In this document: positions 42,801 through 53,461 of the stretch, piece by piece
Numbering within the stretch: position 1 is the first letter of the stretch
Layout: every line of letters begins with the position of its first letter
Source of the DNA: Gonatopus flavifemur
Taxonomy: Eukaryota; Arthropoda; Insecta; Hymenoptera; Dryinidae
Direction of reading: 5' to 3'
DNA length: 64,000 bases
Assembly: GCA_018340375.1 (NCBI GenBank)
Contig: JAFFJZ010000007.1
Coordinates: forward strand, 28,866,001-28,930,000
Translations under genes and position numbers: made by a program
Notes under the pieces: model-generated
The model's database searches: none
What the model was told of the DNA's origin: nothing
Seen by the model: the letters and a program-made list of their open reading frames with translations, nothing else

Positions 42801-45635
42801 AGTTTCTCGAAGTGAGGAAAAATCCTTTATTTGTTATGGAAGAACAGTTCTCCACTATCTTTTATAGTATATGAGAGGAATATCTGATGCATCTTTGTGC
42901 AACGATGAAAGGGGATATCTAAGAAATTTTGTACAGTCCTGAATTTTCATTTGAAATTTCTTGTTAATGTTCATGAAATTGTCAAAATATTAATGTAGGG
43001 ACACTCAAAAAAATACTGTTTAATGATGAAACGAAGCTGCATAGTCATAAGACAATCCGGTTTCAAAATACTTTCATACAGGGATTCGTTTTATAACAAG
43101 ACGGGGACCGTCTGAAACGATTCTATTTCACTAACAGACGACTTCTTCTAACTCGTCTAATGACAAGACGGGGGAAAAATACTCAAACTCACTTGCTTGG
43201 GAGCAGATTAGAAACATTTTTCTTGACGTAAGACGAATACCGTCTTGTGAGAAGACGGGATTCATTTCAAAGTTAGACGATTTTCGTCTGCTTATAAAAA
43301 CTGCACGGTTATTGTATTAAGACAGCCGATTTTTATGGTAAAACGGCTTCGTTTCACCAGTGAAACAGAATATGTTTCAGACGGCTGCTGTCTTATGATA
43401 AGAAAATCATTTTTTGAGTGTACAGAACAGTTAGGCGGGGAAAAAAAGAATATCTGAATAATGTCTTCTTTTGTTACAGGAATTGTATTCAATGTAACAC
43501 GTTATATGGACTTTCACCCTGGTGGAATTGACGAATTGATGAGGGGTGTTGGAAAAGACGCGACAAAATTATTTGAAAACGTAAATCCATAAATTCTGCT
43601 ATAGATTTATACACAGTCTCATCATACATATATGTTCGAATAGTAATGATAGTCTTAATGTACCTGTAGGATCATTGATTATAGGTCCACGCATGGGTTA
43701 ATTATCAAAGTATACTTCAGAAATGTATTGTGGGGAGATTGAGCCGTGGTTCCACGTCCATATCCTCGCTAAAGAGACCAGAATTACCAGAAACTCTTGG
43801 TTTTCCCACCATAGCAACAGGATCAACTCAAAGTTGTACAGGTGAATTAGGATACATTGACAAGTATTCAGATGTATAAATTTTTCACTGTCATAATTTG
43901 ATCATTTTTTCACATTTCAGAGCAAAACACAACTTTACATTCCAATGAATCAAGTTCCGAATTATTTCCAGACGTGAAAGTAGATTGGAGGCAAACTACC
44001 AATTCTATAACACTTTTTTACCCACAATTAGATAAATATTATGGAATAGATTATCAATTGATTAAATTGAATGATTCTAAATTTATCTCCAAGCTTATTT
44101 TTGATAAATACATTATCGTGAATGAAATTGAATTGGTAGCTGACGTGGAATGGCCTCCTACGTGGAAGAGAGATTTTCAAACAATGGAGGTATATTAGTA
44201 AGCTCGTCGATTTTTATTCATTTTATTTATTCTTCCAAACAAAAAGTATCCCTGCAATTGAATTATTTTGTTCTAAAAAATTATTTATTGATTTCAGGTT
44301 GATTTTACTTTCCTGAAAAAAAAGAAAGAGATATGGAAACCACAAAATAATTACACTTCGACGAAAAAAGCGAATGACAATGCACGAACTTATAGAGAAT
44401 ATGAAGTGATTAGCAACACACCTCTTTGTAAAGTAGTTAACTTATTGATTGTACGTTCAAAGGATTTCCTGGAAATTGTACCTCTAGGTAGACATGTAGA
44501 TATTAAATTAGATGTTATGGGTAAGTGTGTGATTTAGATAAATATCAATTCACCTGTGTGACCTAATCAGTCTGCTCTCTGATAAACATTTCGTAAAATT
44601 TAAAAATATATTTCAGATATTCTAGTATTTTTGAAAGATTGGGGGAATCCTCCAAACATGTTACTTTTATTATTCATCTATTCAAATTCAAATATTTGTA
44701 ACTACTCGAAAAAATCGTGATTTTTAAGAAAAAAAACTCAGATATTTTTATTATATCACTAAATTCAAAGTTATTGCGGTTAGTGATGTTATTTTATTTC
44801 AGGAATGGAAATTTCGAGACCATATACACCTGTTCCACCGTGCCTTCATCCAAATGATATGCCGCCTAATTATAAATCCGATTGCATTTGTTTGATGATA
44901 AAACGGTATCCAAACGGTGCTCTTAGTCCGTCCATAACTGCACTTCAACCAGGCCAAAATCTGCTACTAAGTAATGCTTTGGGTACATTTACGGTTGAAG
45001 TTTTCGACCGTTATTCTGTCATTCACGTTTTAGCAGCTGGTACTGGTCTCACCGTGATGTTAGGAATAATTCAGCGAGCATTAGCTAGGAGAAATGTGTA
45101 AGTATTCGAATCACGAATGAGACTATGAATATGTATGAGTTTAATATTTGAAAATTATTTTTCAGACAAAGTATCAATCTTTTAAATTTCAATAGAGACG
45201 AAGATAATATGTTTTACGTTGAAGAACTTGAAAGAATTAGCGACGATAAAAAGTGAGTTGTAACAAGTATTTCGTGCATACGTATATTATATACAGTTAT
45301 CCAAACATGAATAGTATATCGTTGGTTTCTTCTGTCTTAGATTGAAAGTGACCCACATTCTATCACAAGCTGCAGATACATGGACGGGTAAGCGAGGGAC
45401 CGTAAATGAAGAATTGTTGAAAGAAGAAATAGGTGCTTGCTCTCCAGAGAGTTGTGTGTTCAGTTGCGGCCCGAAAGGTTTCATGGTGGTCGTGAAAAAG
45501 TAAGCATTCATTCAACTGCTTGTATACGAAACATATACTGCATCGAAAAATTCTTTTGTTAATGTGACGTATTTTTACAGATGTCTAGAAAATCTTCACT
45601 GGAAACCTGATCAAACGTTCGAGTTTGATGATTAA
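36881..45635 (+). CDS. Cyb5r4: Cytochrome b5 reductase 4 (Ncb5or) homologue
   Basis: Ten coding exons join in frame: 36881-37151, 42357-42527, 43480-43580, 43685-43841, 43921-44189, 44298-44520, 44803-45097, 45166-45252, 45341-45499, 45581-45635, giving 595 aa. Residues about 118-195 are the cytochrome b5 domain with heme ligands His160 (HPGG) and His183 (VHAWVNY). Residues about 235-330 are a CS/p23-like domain. The rest is the flavin reductase: RPYTPVPP (403-410) binds FAD, AAGTGL (475-480) and CGP (567-569) bind NAD(P)H. The family reduces heme and other acceptors at the endoplasmic reticulum. The N-terminal 90 residues are acidic/Gln-rich then basic; PRNKTELAPGHSLMDWIRL is the conserved Ncb5or segment before the b5 domain. 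Intron 1 is 5.2 kb and full of MITEs. No residue expected for catalysis is missing. Confidence 0.95.
37535..38177. mobile_element. CCC/GGG-class element, CA duplication, private motif AACGTC
   Basis: CCCAATAAACACACGCACGT and GCGTGTGCGTTTATTGGG are near-perfect inverted ends, flanked by CA (37533-37534, 38178-38179). AACGTCA, TTGACGT, AAACGT and ACGTTT recur more than fifteen times in both orientations. 643 bp, in intron 1 of the b5 reductase gene. Confidence 0.82.
38319..38546. repeat. GAAGTTTGAATCGTT repeat family, diverged copy
   Basis: Starts GAGGAAGTTGGTATCGTTTG and ends TATAAACGATTCATACTTCA, with GGGTTTGAGTTTTCGTTTCG near the right end, as in 46525-46730. The interior is weakly conserved. 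Confidence 0.5.
38605..39510. repeat. Region filled with GGTGTAAATT / ACACC motifs and nested hairpin
   Basis: TTACACC, GGTGTAA and GGTGTATTT recur at both sides (38605-38695 and 39300-39510). Between them is a hairpin (39017-39205: AAATATTTATTTGTCCTC / GAGGACAAATAAACTATTT). An 11-G run sits at 38819-38829. It is probably one motif-filled element with an insertion, but the termini are uncertain. Confidence 0.45.
40420..40672. mobile_element. CACGGAGAAA-class hairpin, TA duplication, 253 bp
   Basis: CACGGAGAAAAATTGTCTAT and ATAGATAATTTTTCTCAGTG, flanked by TA (40418-40419, 40673-40674). The arms pair over about 110 bp, through ATTACTAGACCCG / CGAGTCTAGTAAT and TATATACCAAACATT / AATGTTTGGTATATA. 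Intronic. Confidence 0.8.
41368..42185. mobile_element. CCC/GGG-class element, AT duplication, filled with CTCTGAAT repeats
   Basis: CCCTGGTAAAAAAAATCTC and GAGATTTTTTTACCAGGG, flanked by AT (41366-41367, 42186-42187). Nearly the whole 818 bp is a diverged tandem array of TCTCTGAATTTC-like units: mostly one orientation in the body, inverted at 41444-41490 and at the right end (AGAGATTCAGCGAGA). It is the most satellite-like interior in the window. It ends 171 bp before exon 2 of the b5 reductase gene. Confidence 0.8.
42565..42660. mobile_element. GGCGTTTCAATGG-family MITE next to an exon, about 96 bp
   Basis: CCCCACAAACAATGATCAGT then GGCGTTTGAATGG, ending TTGAAACGCTTTCTGGG. It is collinear with 50616-50725. 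It begins 37 bp after the last base of exon 2 (42527) of the b5 reductase gene. Confidence 0.65.
43002..43420. mobile_element. CACTCAAAAAAA-ended element, private motif AAGACGG
   Basis: CACTCAAAAAAATACTG and ATTTTTTGAGTG are inverted ends (flanks GA and TA). The 419-bp interior repeats AGACGG, CCGTCT, AGACGA and TCGTCT about fifteen times in both orientations. It ends 59 bp before exon 3 of the b5 reductase gene. Confidence 0.7.
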
Positions 45636-46520
45636 CCGTCTATAATGAAAGTACATTAGAATAGGGTGGTAGCATTATTTTTTTTCACAATTGAAACAGA
45701 GTAAATGTAACTGAAGGCTGTGTCATGTTTACATTCATTATAACTTATAATTGCAACTGTTATTTCCTTTTATTCATGTAGAATGCATTGGATGTTTAGA
45801 ATGAATTGAATGGATTAGATAGTTGCTTTTATTCTATATACCTTGAAATCCAAATCACAACAAAAGGAAAAATATCTTTAATAGCGCTGGATGTGAACCA
45901 AATAGATCTCTATTTTAATCAATGTTCGAAAAGTTCAAATTATTTGAAAATATTATACAATTTATCGTTGTGATGTACTCAATGATCATCCTTGACCCAA
46001 AGATGTGTAAAATAATACCTTCTTGTTTTTTTACAATAATGTAAAAATTCATTCATTTATTATCAAAATATGATTCAATATAATATATATTTGAAATTCT
46101 CTCAGATTTACAAATTTCTTGTTATTTATGAACTCCTTACAATTTTTTTTTTATCGATCCAGATGAGGAACATCTTGAATAATTGGATTTCGTCTGGTTA
46201 TGTTATTCATTCACAACATGTCAACATCATTTGGCGATGGATGAGATTTTTTATAAAAAATTTGTCCAGTCTATATTGAATTCGATAAACTATTGATATG
46301 AAAAACATCGATACCGTCAAATATTCTTCATTACCTATATAATTATAAATTTTTGTAGATGATGAAAATGATTTGCCAAATATTTTCATTATATATATCT
46401 TTCCCAAGGATAATTATTATTCCGTTAATAAGAGGCTATCTTTGATTATAATTTCCTACAATTCTTATAGAATTCATAAGCGTATGATCCTGCCAGTTAT
46501 TTTGATGAGTTATGTTAATA
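45636..46520 (+). other. 3' flank of the b5 reductase gene
   Basis: AT-rich presumed 3' UTR. I found no canonical AATAAA in the first 350 bp after the stop, so the poly(A) site is not placed. The remainder has no recognisable gene. Confidence 0.4.
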
Positions 46521-46524
46521 TTAT

Positions 46525-46730
46525 GTTGCTGAAGTTTGAATCGTTCATTGAAATGAATTGATAATTGAATAACAGAATATTCAGCTGTCAAAGACCTAAA
46601 ACCTGAAGTATATCCTTCGAATTGAGTTTTTAGCCTCCAGGAATCGATTTTAGGAGATAAAAACCGATGATTCATCTGATTGTGTGAGTTTGAATTTTCG
46701 TTTCTTTTCTATACAAGATTCAAATTCCAA
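46525..46730. repeat. GAAGTTTGAATCGTT repeat family, copy 3 (reversed)
   Basis: GTTGCTGAAGTTTGAATCG at the left and TACAAGATTCAAATTCC at the right. The internal GTGAGTTTGAATTTTCGTTTC is the complement of the left part of copy 2 (21423-21628). The middle has lost similarity. Confidence 0.55.
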
Positions 46731-47090
46731 GAAAATTTGATATAACGGCTCGGAGAATCCTTGATTAAACTGAGTAGAAACGAATGCTTTATTACTGTAG
46801 AGGTTCTGGGCATTTTCAAGGATATACAAAATCGAAGAACAGAGGTATTTCCCCTGTGCTGACCCGTATTCGTATTTGGACAGGGTGTAGACATTTTCGA
46901 AAAATAAGTACTCAGTATTCGTAAAAAAATCGCTCCGAGAATCCTTAATTTAACTGAGTAGAGCGAATTCCTTATTCCTGTAAAAGCACAGCGCCCGAAG
47001 TATAAATGTAATATAATGGATCACAAACCGAAGCTACACAGACAAAAAAGGATTCTCAATGGTGGTAAAAACGTATCATCTGAAATTTGC
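46731..47090. other. Non-coding stretch with a short duplicated segment
   Basis: The phrase GAGAATCCTTGATTAAACTGAGTAGA (about 46753-46778) recurs slightly changed at about 46938-46963 (GAGAATCCTTAATTTAACTGAGTAGA), 185 bp apart. No gene is seen. Confidence 0.4.
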
Positions 47091-47093
47091 TGG

Positions 47094-47170
47094 CACAACA
47101 GCAAACGTGTTTTGCAGACATTGATTCCCGGCGTTTCAGTGGGCCGCTGATGGTCCAGCGGTGTTTGTAA
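47094..47170. repeat. GGCGTTTCAATGG-family fragment
   Basis: GCACAACAGCAAACGTGTTTTGC...GGCGTTTCAGTGGGCCGCTG matches the left and middle parts of the family at 50616. The right end is replaced by the TTAA-type MITE that follows. Confidence 0.5.
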
Positions 47171-47181
47171 AAGTCTGTTAA

Positions 47182-47275
47182 GTGGATACTATTGATAGTA
47201 TCGAACTTCTCTTGCTATCGTATAGACGTGTTCTCTTCTACACAACGTACTCATGATATAACGCTAAGATTCCCC
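47182..47275. mobile_element. Short TTAA-type MITE, copy F
   Basis: TTAA at 47178-47181, left end GTGGATACTATTG, core TGCTATCGTATAGACG...CACAACGTACTC, right end TTCCCC followed by TAAG. It matches copies C and D. Confidence 0.6.
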
Positions 47276-47834
47276 TAAGAAACAGTTGAATACGCTAAAA
47301 GACGTATCAATTGGGGTAAATGAAATAAAATCCAGTTTCATTCAAAGTATTTTTATCGTAATGTTGAAGGATAATTTTTTATTATATAGCATGTTCATTC
47401 AAAAATAAATGTAACACGAAGTTGTTATAAATCAACGAAAGATCAGATATTACACACGCACTCACGCGTATAAGAATGCTAATCTCTATAATGAAATCTC
47501 TGGGAATTATGTATGAAGTTTTTTCAAACGGAATCTTCATTTCACATTCATGAGAAAAAATTTCAAAAGGGCTTTTGATTACTTCAACATCTATTGGAAA
47601 AGTTTCTTCAGAATGACTGAAATGAAAGAGATTCCACTAGGGAGAAAAATATCTCTCTCGTATTGCAGAAGCGGTTTTACGTCTTGCCAAGAATCATCAT
47701 AACATTTTCAAAATATTCTGTTCCGATAAGAACTTCATTGCGCTATTTCTATGCAATGTATAGTGAAGAATCAAATATAATGTCATGGCAATTTGTTTTT
47801 CTTTGATCATAATTTCAATCAACATTCTCTACTG
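47276..47834. other. Non-coding stretch
   Basis: Nothing recognisable on either strand. Confidence 0.35.
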
Positions 47835-48199
47835 CACGGAGAGAATGATCCATCACTTTTCATGGAAAATACAATATCTTTCATTGTGCTTCATATCAAC
47901 GTCAGACCGAGTTTTGATTTTTATGAAAATTTATATCTCCACACGATAAAATAGTTCCCCGTAAGGACTATATGTACGTTTTCCAATTCACACAGTAAAA
48001 ATTCTTGTAATGAAATTCATAAGTTCATGGATTTTCAGGATAATCTCTTATCCAGTAAATATTGTACTGGACATCATTAAAAATTACTGTAGAGTTTTCT
48101 AGAATCAGATGAAAATATCATAATTTCTCTTGTCAATTGCAATCTGGTCCGTAGATAGTGATTCACCACAGTAATTTCAACTGTATTTTTCTCCTCGTG
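47835..48199. mobile_element. CACGGAGAGAA-class element, TG duplication, 365 bp
   Basis: CACGGAGAGAATG and the right end TATTTTTCTCCTCGTG, flanked by TG (47833-47834, 48200-48201). The interior has GTAAAAATT / AATTACTGTAG motifs in both orientations. Confidence 0.6.
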
Positions 48200-48649
48200 T
48201 GGAGATCAGGATGATTCGAATACTATTCAGTTTGTGATTCATGGGTTGCCAATGTGCGAGAGTTCAAATTTTCGAATATCGATTTTGTATCCGCAAAGAG
48301 GTTTGTGGATCCTAAGGTAAATAATATGATACATGTTTTTCGTTTTTCATTCGACAGGTGTTAAAATTTGTAGTTATTTTATATCAAGCCCTTAAATATT
48401 CAAATTATTGCACCATGTCGTAGAGAAAGAGTTCTTGCGATCGATACACGTTTTCTCCTAAATAGAGGACGGGATGAAATTTAACAGGGTACGTAGTGTA
48501 TAATACCGGAAAATTATATTTGGATAGATAAAACATTTGCTGCTTAATGTAATTTTTATCGGTCATAAAATGTCGGTAATTTATATATGTAGCAACATGG
48601 AGAATTTCAAACAGATTCTGAGAAAATATAAACTTCATTCGCTATGACA

Positions 48650-48945
48650 ACGATATCTGATTTTGCTGGAGCAGCACATTTGCCAGCTACGACAGCAATT
48701 GTTTAGCTGTGGCACCAACAAATTTTGACTCCTCCAATGAAATTTTTTCGCTATTCTGTATATAATACCAAAAATTTTGCTCATCCAGGTAAAATGCTTT
48801 CTTTTGGTTGATTATGTTGCTCTCTTAGCAGATCAGTTGGCTGTGGCAGCAAATTTTTACCTATGTTAGCAGAAAGATTTGTTATCCTACGTATAGGTAT
48901 AAAACCTCGATCTGCCGCGTCAGCAAATTATTTTCTCCGTGATAG
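48650..48945. repeat. Motif-filled region (CAGCAAAT / TTTGCTGA)
   Basis: GCAGCACATTTGCCAGC, TTAGCTGTGGCACC, TTAGCAGATC and GTCAGCAAATTATTTTCTCCGTG recur as diverged direct and inverted units. The right end looks like a CACGGAGAAA terminus (about 48936-48945). The left end is not defined. Confidence 0.45.
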
Positions 48946-48984
48946 TTCAAAATTGTAGATTGATTTCATGTTGATCTACGTTGA

Positions 48985-49060
48985 ATAAAAGTTCATCCAT
49001 GCAGCACAAGAGTTCCCGCAAAGAGCTTCCGTTATACTAATAAATATGTATTCATTATGA
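48985..49060. repeat. Dispersed repeat shared with 55765-55835
   Basis: TGCAGCACAAGAGTTCC...AATATGTATTCATTATGAACA is matched, reversed, by 55765-55835 (TGAATACATATTG...GGAACTCTTGTGCTGTATGC). The full element is not resolved at either site. Confidence 0.5.
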
Positions 49061-49187
49061 ACACTTTGCATTTAAAGTGAACTCTTCATGCACAAATTGA
49101 GGGGGTATTCCCAGGTAGCACACGCACGTTCTGAGAATATTCCAAGAAAATACGTTGAGGATATTCGAATATTCTATGGAGATTCTT

Positions 49188-49551
49188 CCCAAGCAGCAAC
49201 AGAAGTTCAAAGTATATAAGAAATAGACATTTGGGAAGTAGCACCAAAATATACTATGAACGTTCATCGAATATTCGAAATATGTTCTATGCACATTCGA
49301 ATGAGACCGTTTCATAGGTGCTATGCATATTCATCGAACTCATGTAATCGAATATGGGATGGTACGTTAATTGAACGTCGATTGAATGAATATCGTACAT
49401 TTCGAATGTATTATTGTACGTTCTAAGTATATTTAAAACAGTCTCATTCGAATATTCTATGAACGTTCATCATATATTCTCCGTATCCCATATGTACATT
49501 CTACGAACGTTTCTATTTCGTACATACTTTGAACTTCTGTTGCTGCTTGGG
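49188..49551. mobile_element. CCC/GGG-class element, private motif GAACGTTCATCGAATATTCG
   Basis: CCCAAGCAGCAACAGAAG pairs perfectly with CTTCTGTTGCTGCTTGGG, followed inward by TTCAAAGTAT / ATACTTTGAA. GAACGTTC, TCGAATATTC and ATTCGAATG recur throughout in both orientations. The flanks (TT and AG) do not match. A similar left end, CCCAGGTAGCACACG, lies just outside at 49109. Confidence 0.72.
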
Positions 49552-49615
49552 AGGAGGAGCGGGTGAAATTTTGCGCCAACTTTTTTTATAAATTACTTGA
49601 TAAGATTGAAATTAA

Positions 49616-49818
49616 GAGGATACTAGTGCCGGGACGCTAGCCATTTCGTATTAGCTAGTTTATTCAAAAAGTACTGGATCAATTCGTACAAACTAAGTTT
49701 CTGAAGATTCCTCATGGCTCACAGAATCTGTGGAAACTCAGTTTGGATGAATTTATTCAATAATTTTTGAATAAACTGGCCAATATGAAATGGCTAGCGT
49801 CCCGGCACTAGTATCCAC
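49616..49818. mobile_element. TTAA-flanked MITE, copy G (203 bp)
   Basis: TTAA at 49612-49615 and 49819-49822. Ends GAGGATACTAGTGCCGGGAC and GTCCCGGCACTAGTATCCAC. The arms pair nearly to the centre (AAACTAAGTTTCTGAAG region). It has the same length as copy A and is the best preserved. Confidence 0.82.
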
Positions 49819-49822
49819 TTAA

Positions 49823-50615
49823 AATCGATAATAATCTGAAGTTGGACTCCGAATATCAATTTAGGTTTCTTCATAGTGTGCAAGTATTGGAGAACAAAAT
49901 TACAAAACATTTTTCACAGTTGGAGATTATTACTTTTCAAATCTTCTTATACTCGCCAGAAGATTAAAAAAACCCTGTCATTCAACTTGAGAGTCTAATC
50001 CTAGTCGTGGATTTCACTATTATTCATTGAAAATTTCCGTTGAACGCATGATGTATGATGAAAGTTGGCGCACAATTTGGCTCGCTTTTGTTGGTACTTG
50101 AATGCTCTCAAAAGTTTCAACTATGAAAATATGCAAAAAGAAAACAATCGGTTTTCCCAAAATTCTAGACCAGAATACCCCCTTAATGTTCGAAAAGAAT
50201 TCAGGATGGCGATTCGGAATCGATTGTTTTTTTATAAAAAGAATATTCAGTTTTTACAGATTTGTATAAAACGCGGATAAAAATTTGTTATGATTTCCAT
50301 GCAAAAGAATCGATTCCGAATAACCATCCGAGAGAAAGAATTCATACCAAGATTCTATATGTTTTCATTTTGGATTCATTATTGATCGCATAACGTGGAC
50401 TATTCAGAGGTCTTTGGGAAGTCTCTATAAATTAAAATTGATCATTGAGCTGCGAATTGAACATTTAAATGTTCGCACTCTTAACTCACCTTATACGAAT
50501 CATTATTTTTGTTACAGGAATGTTGAATGTGATGAAATTGTAACTTGTAATTCCATGGTCCAAGATGCATCAGGTTACATTACAGCTGTTACATCCACAT
50601 AATGTTACATTCATT
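49823..50615. other. Non-coding stretch with an AT-rich inverted pair
   Basis: AATTCAGGATGGCGATTCGG (about 50199) and CCGAATAACCATCCG (about 50316) are opposed, with AAAAGAATATTCAG around them, suggesting a decayed hairpin at about 50150-50350. No gene. Confidence 0.4.
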
Positions 50616-50725
50616 CCCACAAACAATGATTACTGGCGTTTCAATGGACCGCTGATGGTACTACAATGCTGATGAAGAGCCGTTACTGGCTCTTTAAAAC
50701 GCCACAGCAATCGTGTTGGTTGGGG
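50616..50725. mobile_element. GGCGTTTCAATGG-family MITE, best copy, about 110 bp
   Basis: CCCACAAACAATGATTACTG then GGCGTTTCAATGG, ending AAAACGCC...GTGTTGGTTGGGG. GAAGAGCCGTTACTGGCTC forms the central palindrome. Other members are at 3502, 42565, 47094 and a fragment at 53437-53461. Confidence 0.68.
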
Positions 50726-51051
50726 TATTAATGATTTTTTTGTGTATCAACGCCACATTATATTCATGTAGCAGATAGACAGTGACCTGTTGTATCTTGA
50801 AATTACAAGTTACAATTTCATTACATTCAACATTCTTTCAAGAAAAATTGTGATGTTTTGGGCGGAAATTATAGGTTCATTGAATATTCTTCAGTGTTTC
50901 AGGTTCTCTCAGTTGATGTCTGCAATTGCAATCCATGATTCAAATTAGTGATGCTCACACCTTTAATTATCACTGGATACTTTCAAAACGATTTTTCAGA
51001 AGAAGTGATGTAAAAACTTGTTAAATCTTTCACAATTTTATAAAAAAATAA

Positions 51052-51440
51052 AGGAAAGAAAAATTTGAGAATATCTCTCAAAATCTGAGAGTATTTCTTA
51101 AATGTATGATGAAGATAAAACGGTTCACATCACTGTTGACTTTTATTTGAGAAACAATGAAAAATTGTCATCACTTAACAATAGAAAATAATAAGAATTT
51201 CCCAAAAGTCGCGCATGAAATTTTACAAAGCCAACAATAAAATTTCGAAATTTTGTTATCCACTTCATAAAATTTCACGCGCGACTTTCGGGATATTCAT
51301 ATTATTTTCTATTTGTTGAGTACTGATAATTTCTCATTGTTTTCCAAATAAAATTCAACGAAAATGTGTACTGCTTTATCTTTTGTTATACATTTAAGAA
51401 ATACTCTCAGATTTGAAAGAATATTCTCAAATTTTTATCA
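51052..51440. mobile_element. Fold-back element, about 390 bp
   Basis: The arms 51060-51215 and 51275-51440 are largely complementary: TTTGAGAATATCTCTC / GAATATTCTCAAATTT, GAGAAACAATGAAAAATTG / TAATTTCTCATTGTTTTCC, GTCGCGCATGAAATTTTA / TAAAATTTCACGCGCGAC. The centre is at about 51245. Possible termini resemble the CACGGAGAAA class (TTTTCCTCCGTG at 51467-51478). Confidence 0.65.
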
Positions 51441-51479
51441 AAGATTACTATATTTTTTACTTGCATTTTCCTCCGTGCA

Positions 51480-52614
51480 TTGGAATTTTTTAATAATTTG
51501 CAAGAATCATTATTTTTCACGAACACTGACGAAAATTATTGTTTCAGAATCTGGATTACGAAGTGATTTTGTCATTTGCTGTGTTTATGCTGTACCTTCT
51601 TGCTTATCCTTTTGATAGTGTTTCTTATAATCTTCCATAATTTCATTCCCTCGCAATTCTCTTCTCTAATTGCTCGTTTATCCCTCTTATCATCTCCCTT
51701 ACCCCCTCCCATTCCTGAACAAAGAAGACTTCTCTTCTGAGATATGGCGATTGAAATGCTTGCCGATATTGATGAGAACACGATTATCTTGACAATTTAT
51801 AATAAGCGGATTTCTGTTGATCAATCGCTATTTTGTACTCTACAAAATCTTGATAAAAAAACTTAACGATATTGGTAAAGTTTTACTACATTTTTCCTTG
51901 AATTCTTCATTGTTATGAAAAGAATAACTCATCAGGAGAAGAAAACAAAAGAAAATTCATTAGTATCTTCATGTTATGGAGAGTGAAAGTATTTCTCCTA
52001 GCAGACGTACTTATTTCCGTTTTGACGCTGAATAAAAATGAGATGTTATACAATTTATATGATGATTCGAATGAAAGTTGAAAGCATTCGTTGCCGTCTC
52101 TCAAATTAAATGATGCAACCCACGATTATTGTAAACTTGCCTTTCAATTACAAAACAATTTGGAAATTTTTGGCTTTTTTTACTGGAAAATCTATTCATT
52201 CAGGAACGAGGTCAAAAACGTAGATGATAATGAGATCGTACAAAGTTTTCGTGAAATAATTAAAAAAAATTAATACAGTAAAAAAGATATCATCGTATGC
52301 ACTGAGTAAAAGCTACGTAAATTAATCCATTATGAGCGTGCGATGCCATATCGCATCCTTGCACACTGTGCATATTTTTAGCCGTTCTTTTTCCAAGCAT
52401 ATGATTTCTTATCTCATCCATCATTTTTAGTAAAGAAATTTTTATATTATTGTAATAAAAATGTTTCTTATACAATTTTCTTGATAGAATTATGAACTAT
52501 ATTGAGAATTGTAATAATTATACTGTAAAAAATGTTGCGAATAATTCTATCGAGACGTCCATGGTTCATCTGCACGCAGGAAAAAAGTACTGGAGCCAAC
52601 CCAGTAAACATGCC
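51480..52614. other. Non-coding stretch
   Basis: No gene is recognised. The + strand pyrimidine-rich block near 51590-51730 (CTTACCCCCTCCC) is compositionally odd but has no coding support. Confidence 0.35.
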
Positions 52615-52616
52615 TA

Positions 52617-53432
52617 CACGGAGACAAGAGAATGGTAATATTTACCATGCTACCATAGTATTCAGTTCTATTTTATATAAACTCGTGATTGTGTAGAATT
52701 CTTTATCATTTTTCTGGTAATAATATATTTGTAGCATAGGAATTATTACTAGAAAAATGCTAAAGAATTCTATTCTCACTCAGTAACAATCACGATCTTA
52801 CACGGGAAAAAAGAAATAGTTGCAGCAACTACTTGAATAGTCGATTTTCGACCATCTACTTAAGTAGTTGGTGCAGCTACTTAGTAGTCAGGACAAGTAA
52901 CTCGATAGTTGCACTAACTAACGTAAACACCTGAGGTATTTTGAAGTGGTTGAGACAGCTAACGTGTTACTTGTCCTAACTACTAGGTAGCTGCTGCAAC
53001 TACTTCAGTAGACGGTCGAAAATCGACTATTTAAGTAAACGGAAAAAAAAGAATAGTTGCAGCAACTACTTCAGTAGATGGTCGAAAATCGACTATTTAA
53101 GTAAACGGAAAAAAAAGAATAGTTGCAGCAACTACTTAAATAGTCGATTTTCGACCATCTACTTAAGTAGTTGCTGCAGCTACTTAGTAGTCAGGACAAG
53201 TAACACGTTAGCTGTCTCAACTAATTCAAAATACCTCAGATATTTACGGTAGTTAGTGCAACTATCGAGTTACTTGTCCTGACTACTAAGTAGCTGCACC
53301 AACTACTTAAGTAGATGGTCGAAGATCGACTATTTAAGTAGTTGCTGCAACTATTCTTTTATTTCCGTATACATAAAATAAGACCGAATACTATGTTAGC
53401 ATGGTGAATATTACCATTCTTTTTTCTCCGTG
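52617..53432. mobile_element. CACGGAGA-class outer element, TA duplication, with nested hairpins
   Basis: CACGGAGACAAGAGAATGG and CCATTCTTTTTTCTCCGTG, flanked by TA (52615-52616, 53433-53434). The arms pair for about 65 bp. Inside are a 115-bp hairpin (52682-52796: CGTGATTGTGTAGAATTC / GAATTCTATTCTC...ATCACG) and the element at 52801-53367. Confidence 0.78.
52801..53367. mobile_element. CACGGGAAAA-class nested element, TA flanks, private motif GTAGTTGCTGCAACTAC
   Basis: CACGGGAAAAAAGAAATAG and CTATTCTTTTATTTCCG, with TA at 52799-52800 and 53368-53369. GTAGTTG, CAACTAC, GCAGCAAC and AGTCGATTTTCGACC recur throughout. A 62-bp unit (about 53035-53100) is duplicated in tandem, each copy starting GTAAACGGAAAAAAAAGAAT or close to it. 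Confidence 0.75.
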
Positions 53433-53461
53433 TACAGGCGTTTCAATGGACCAGTAAAGGC

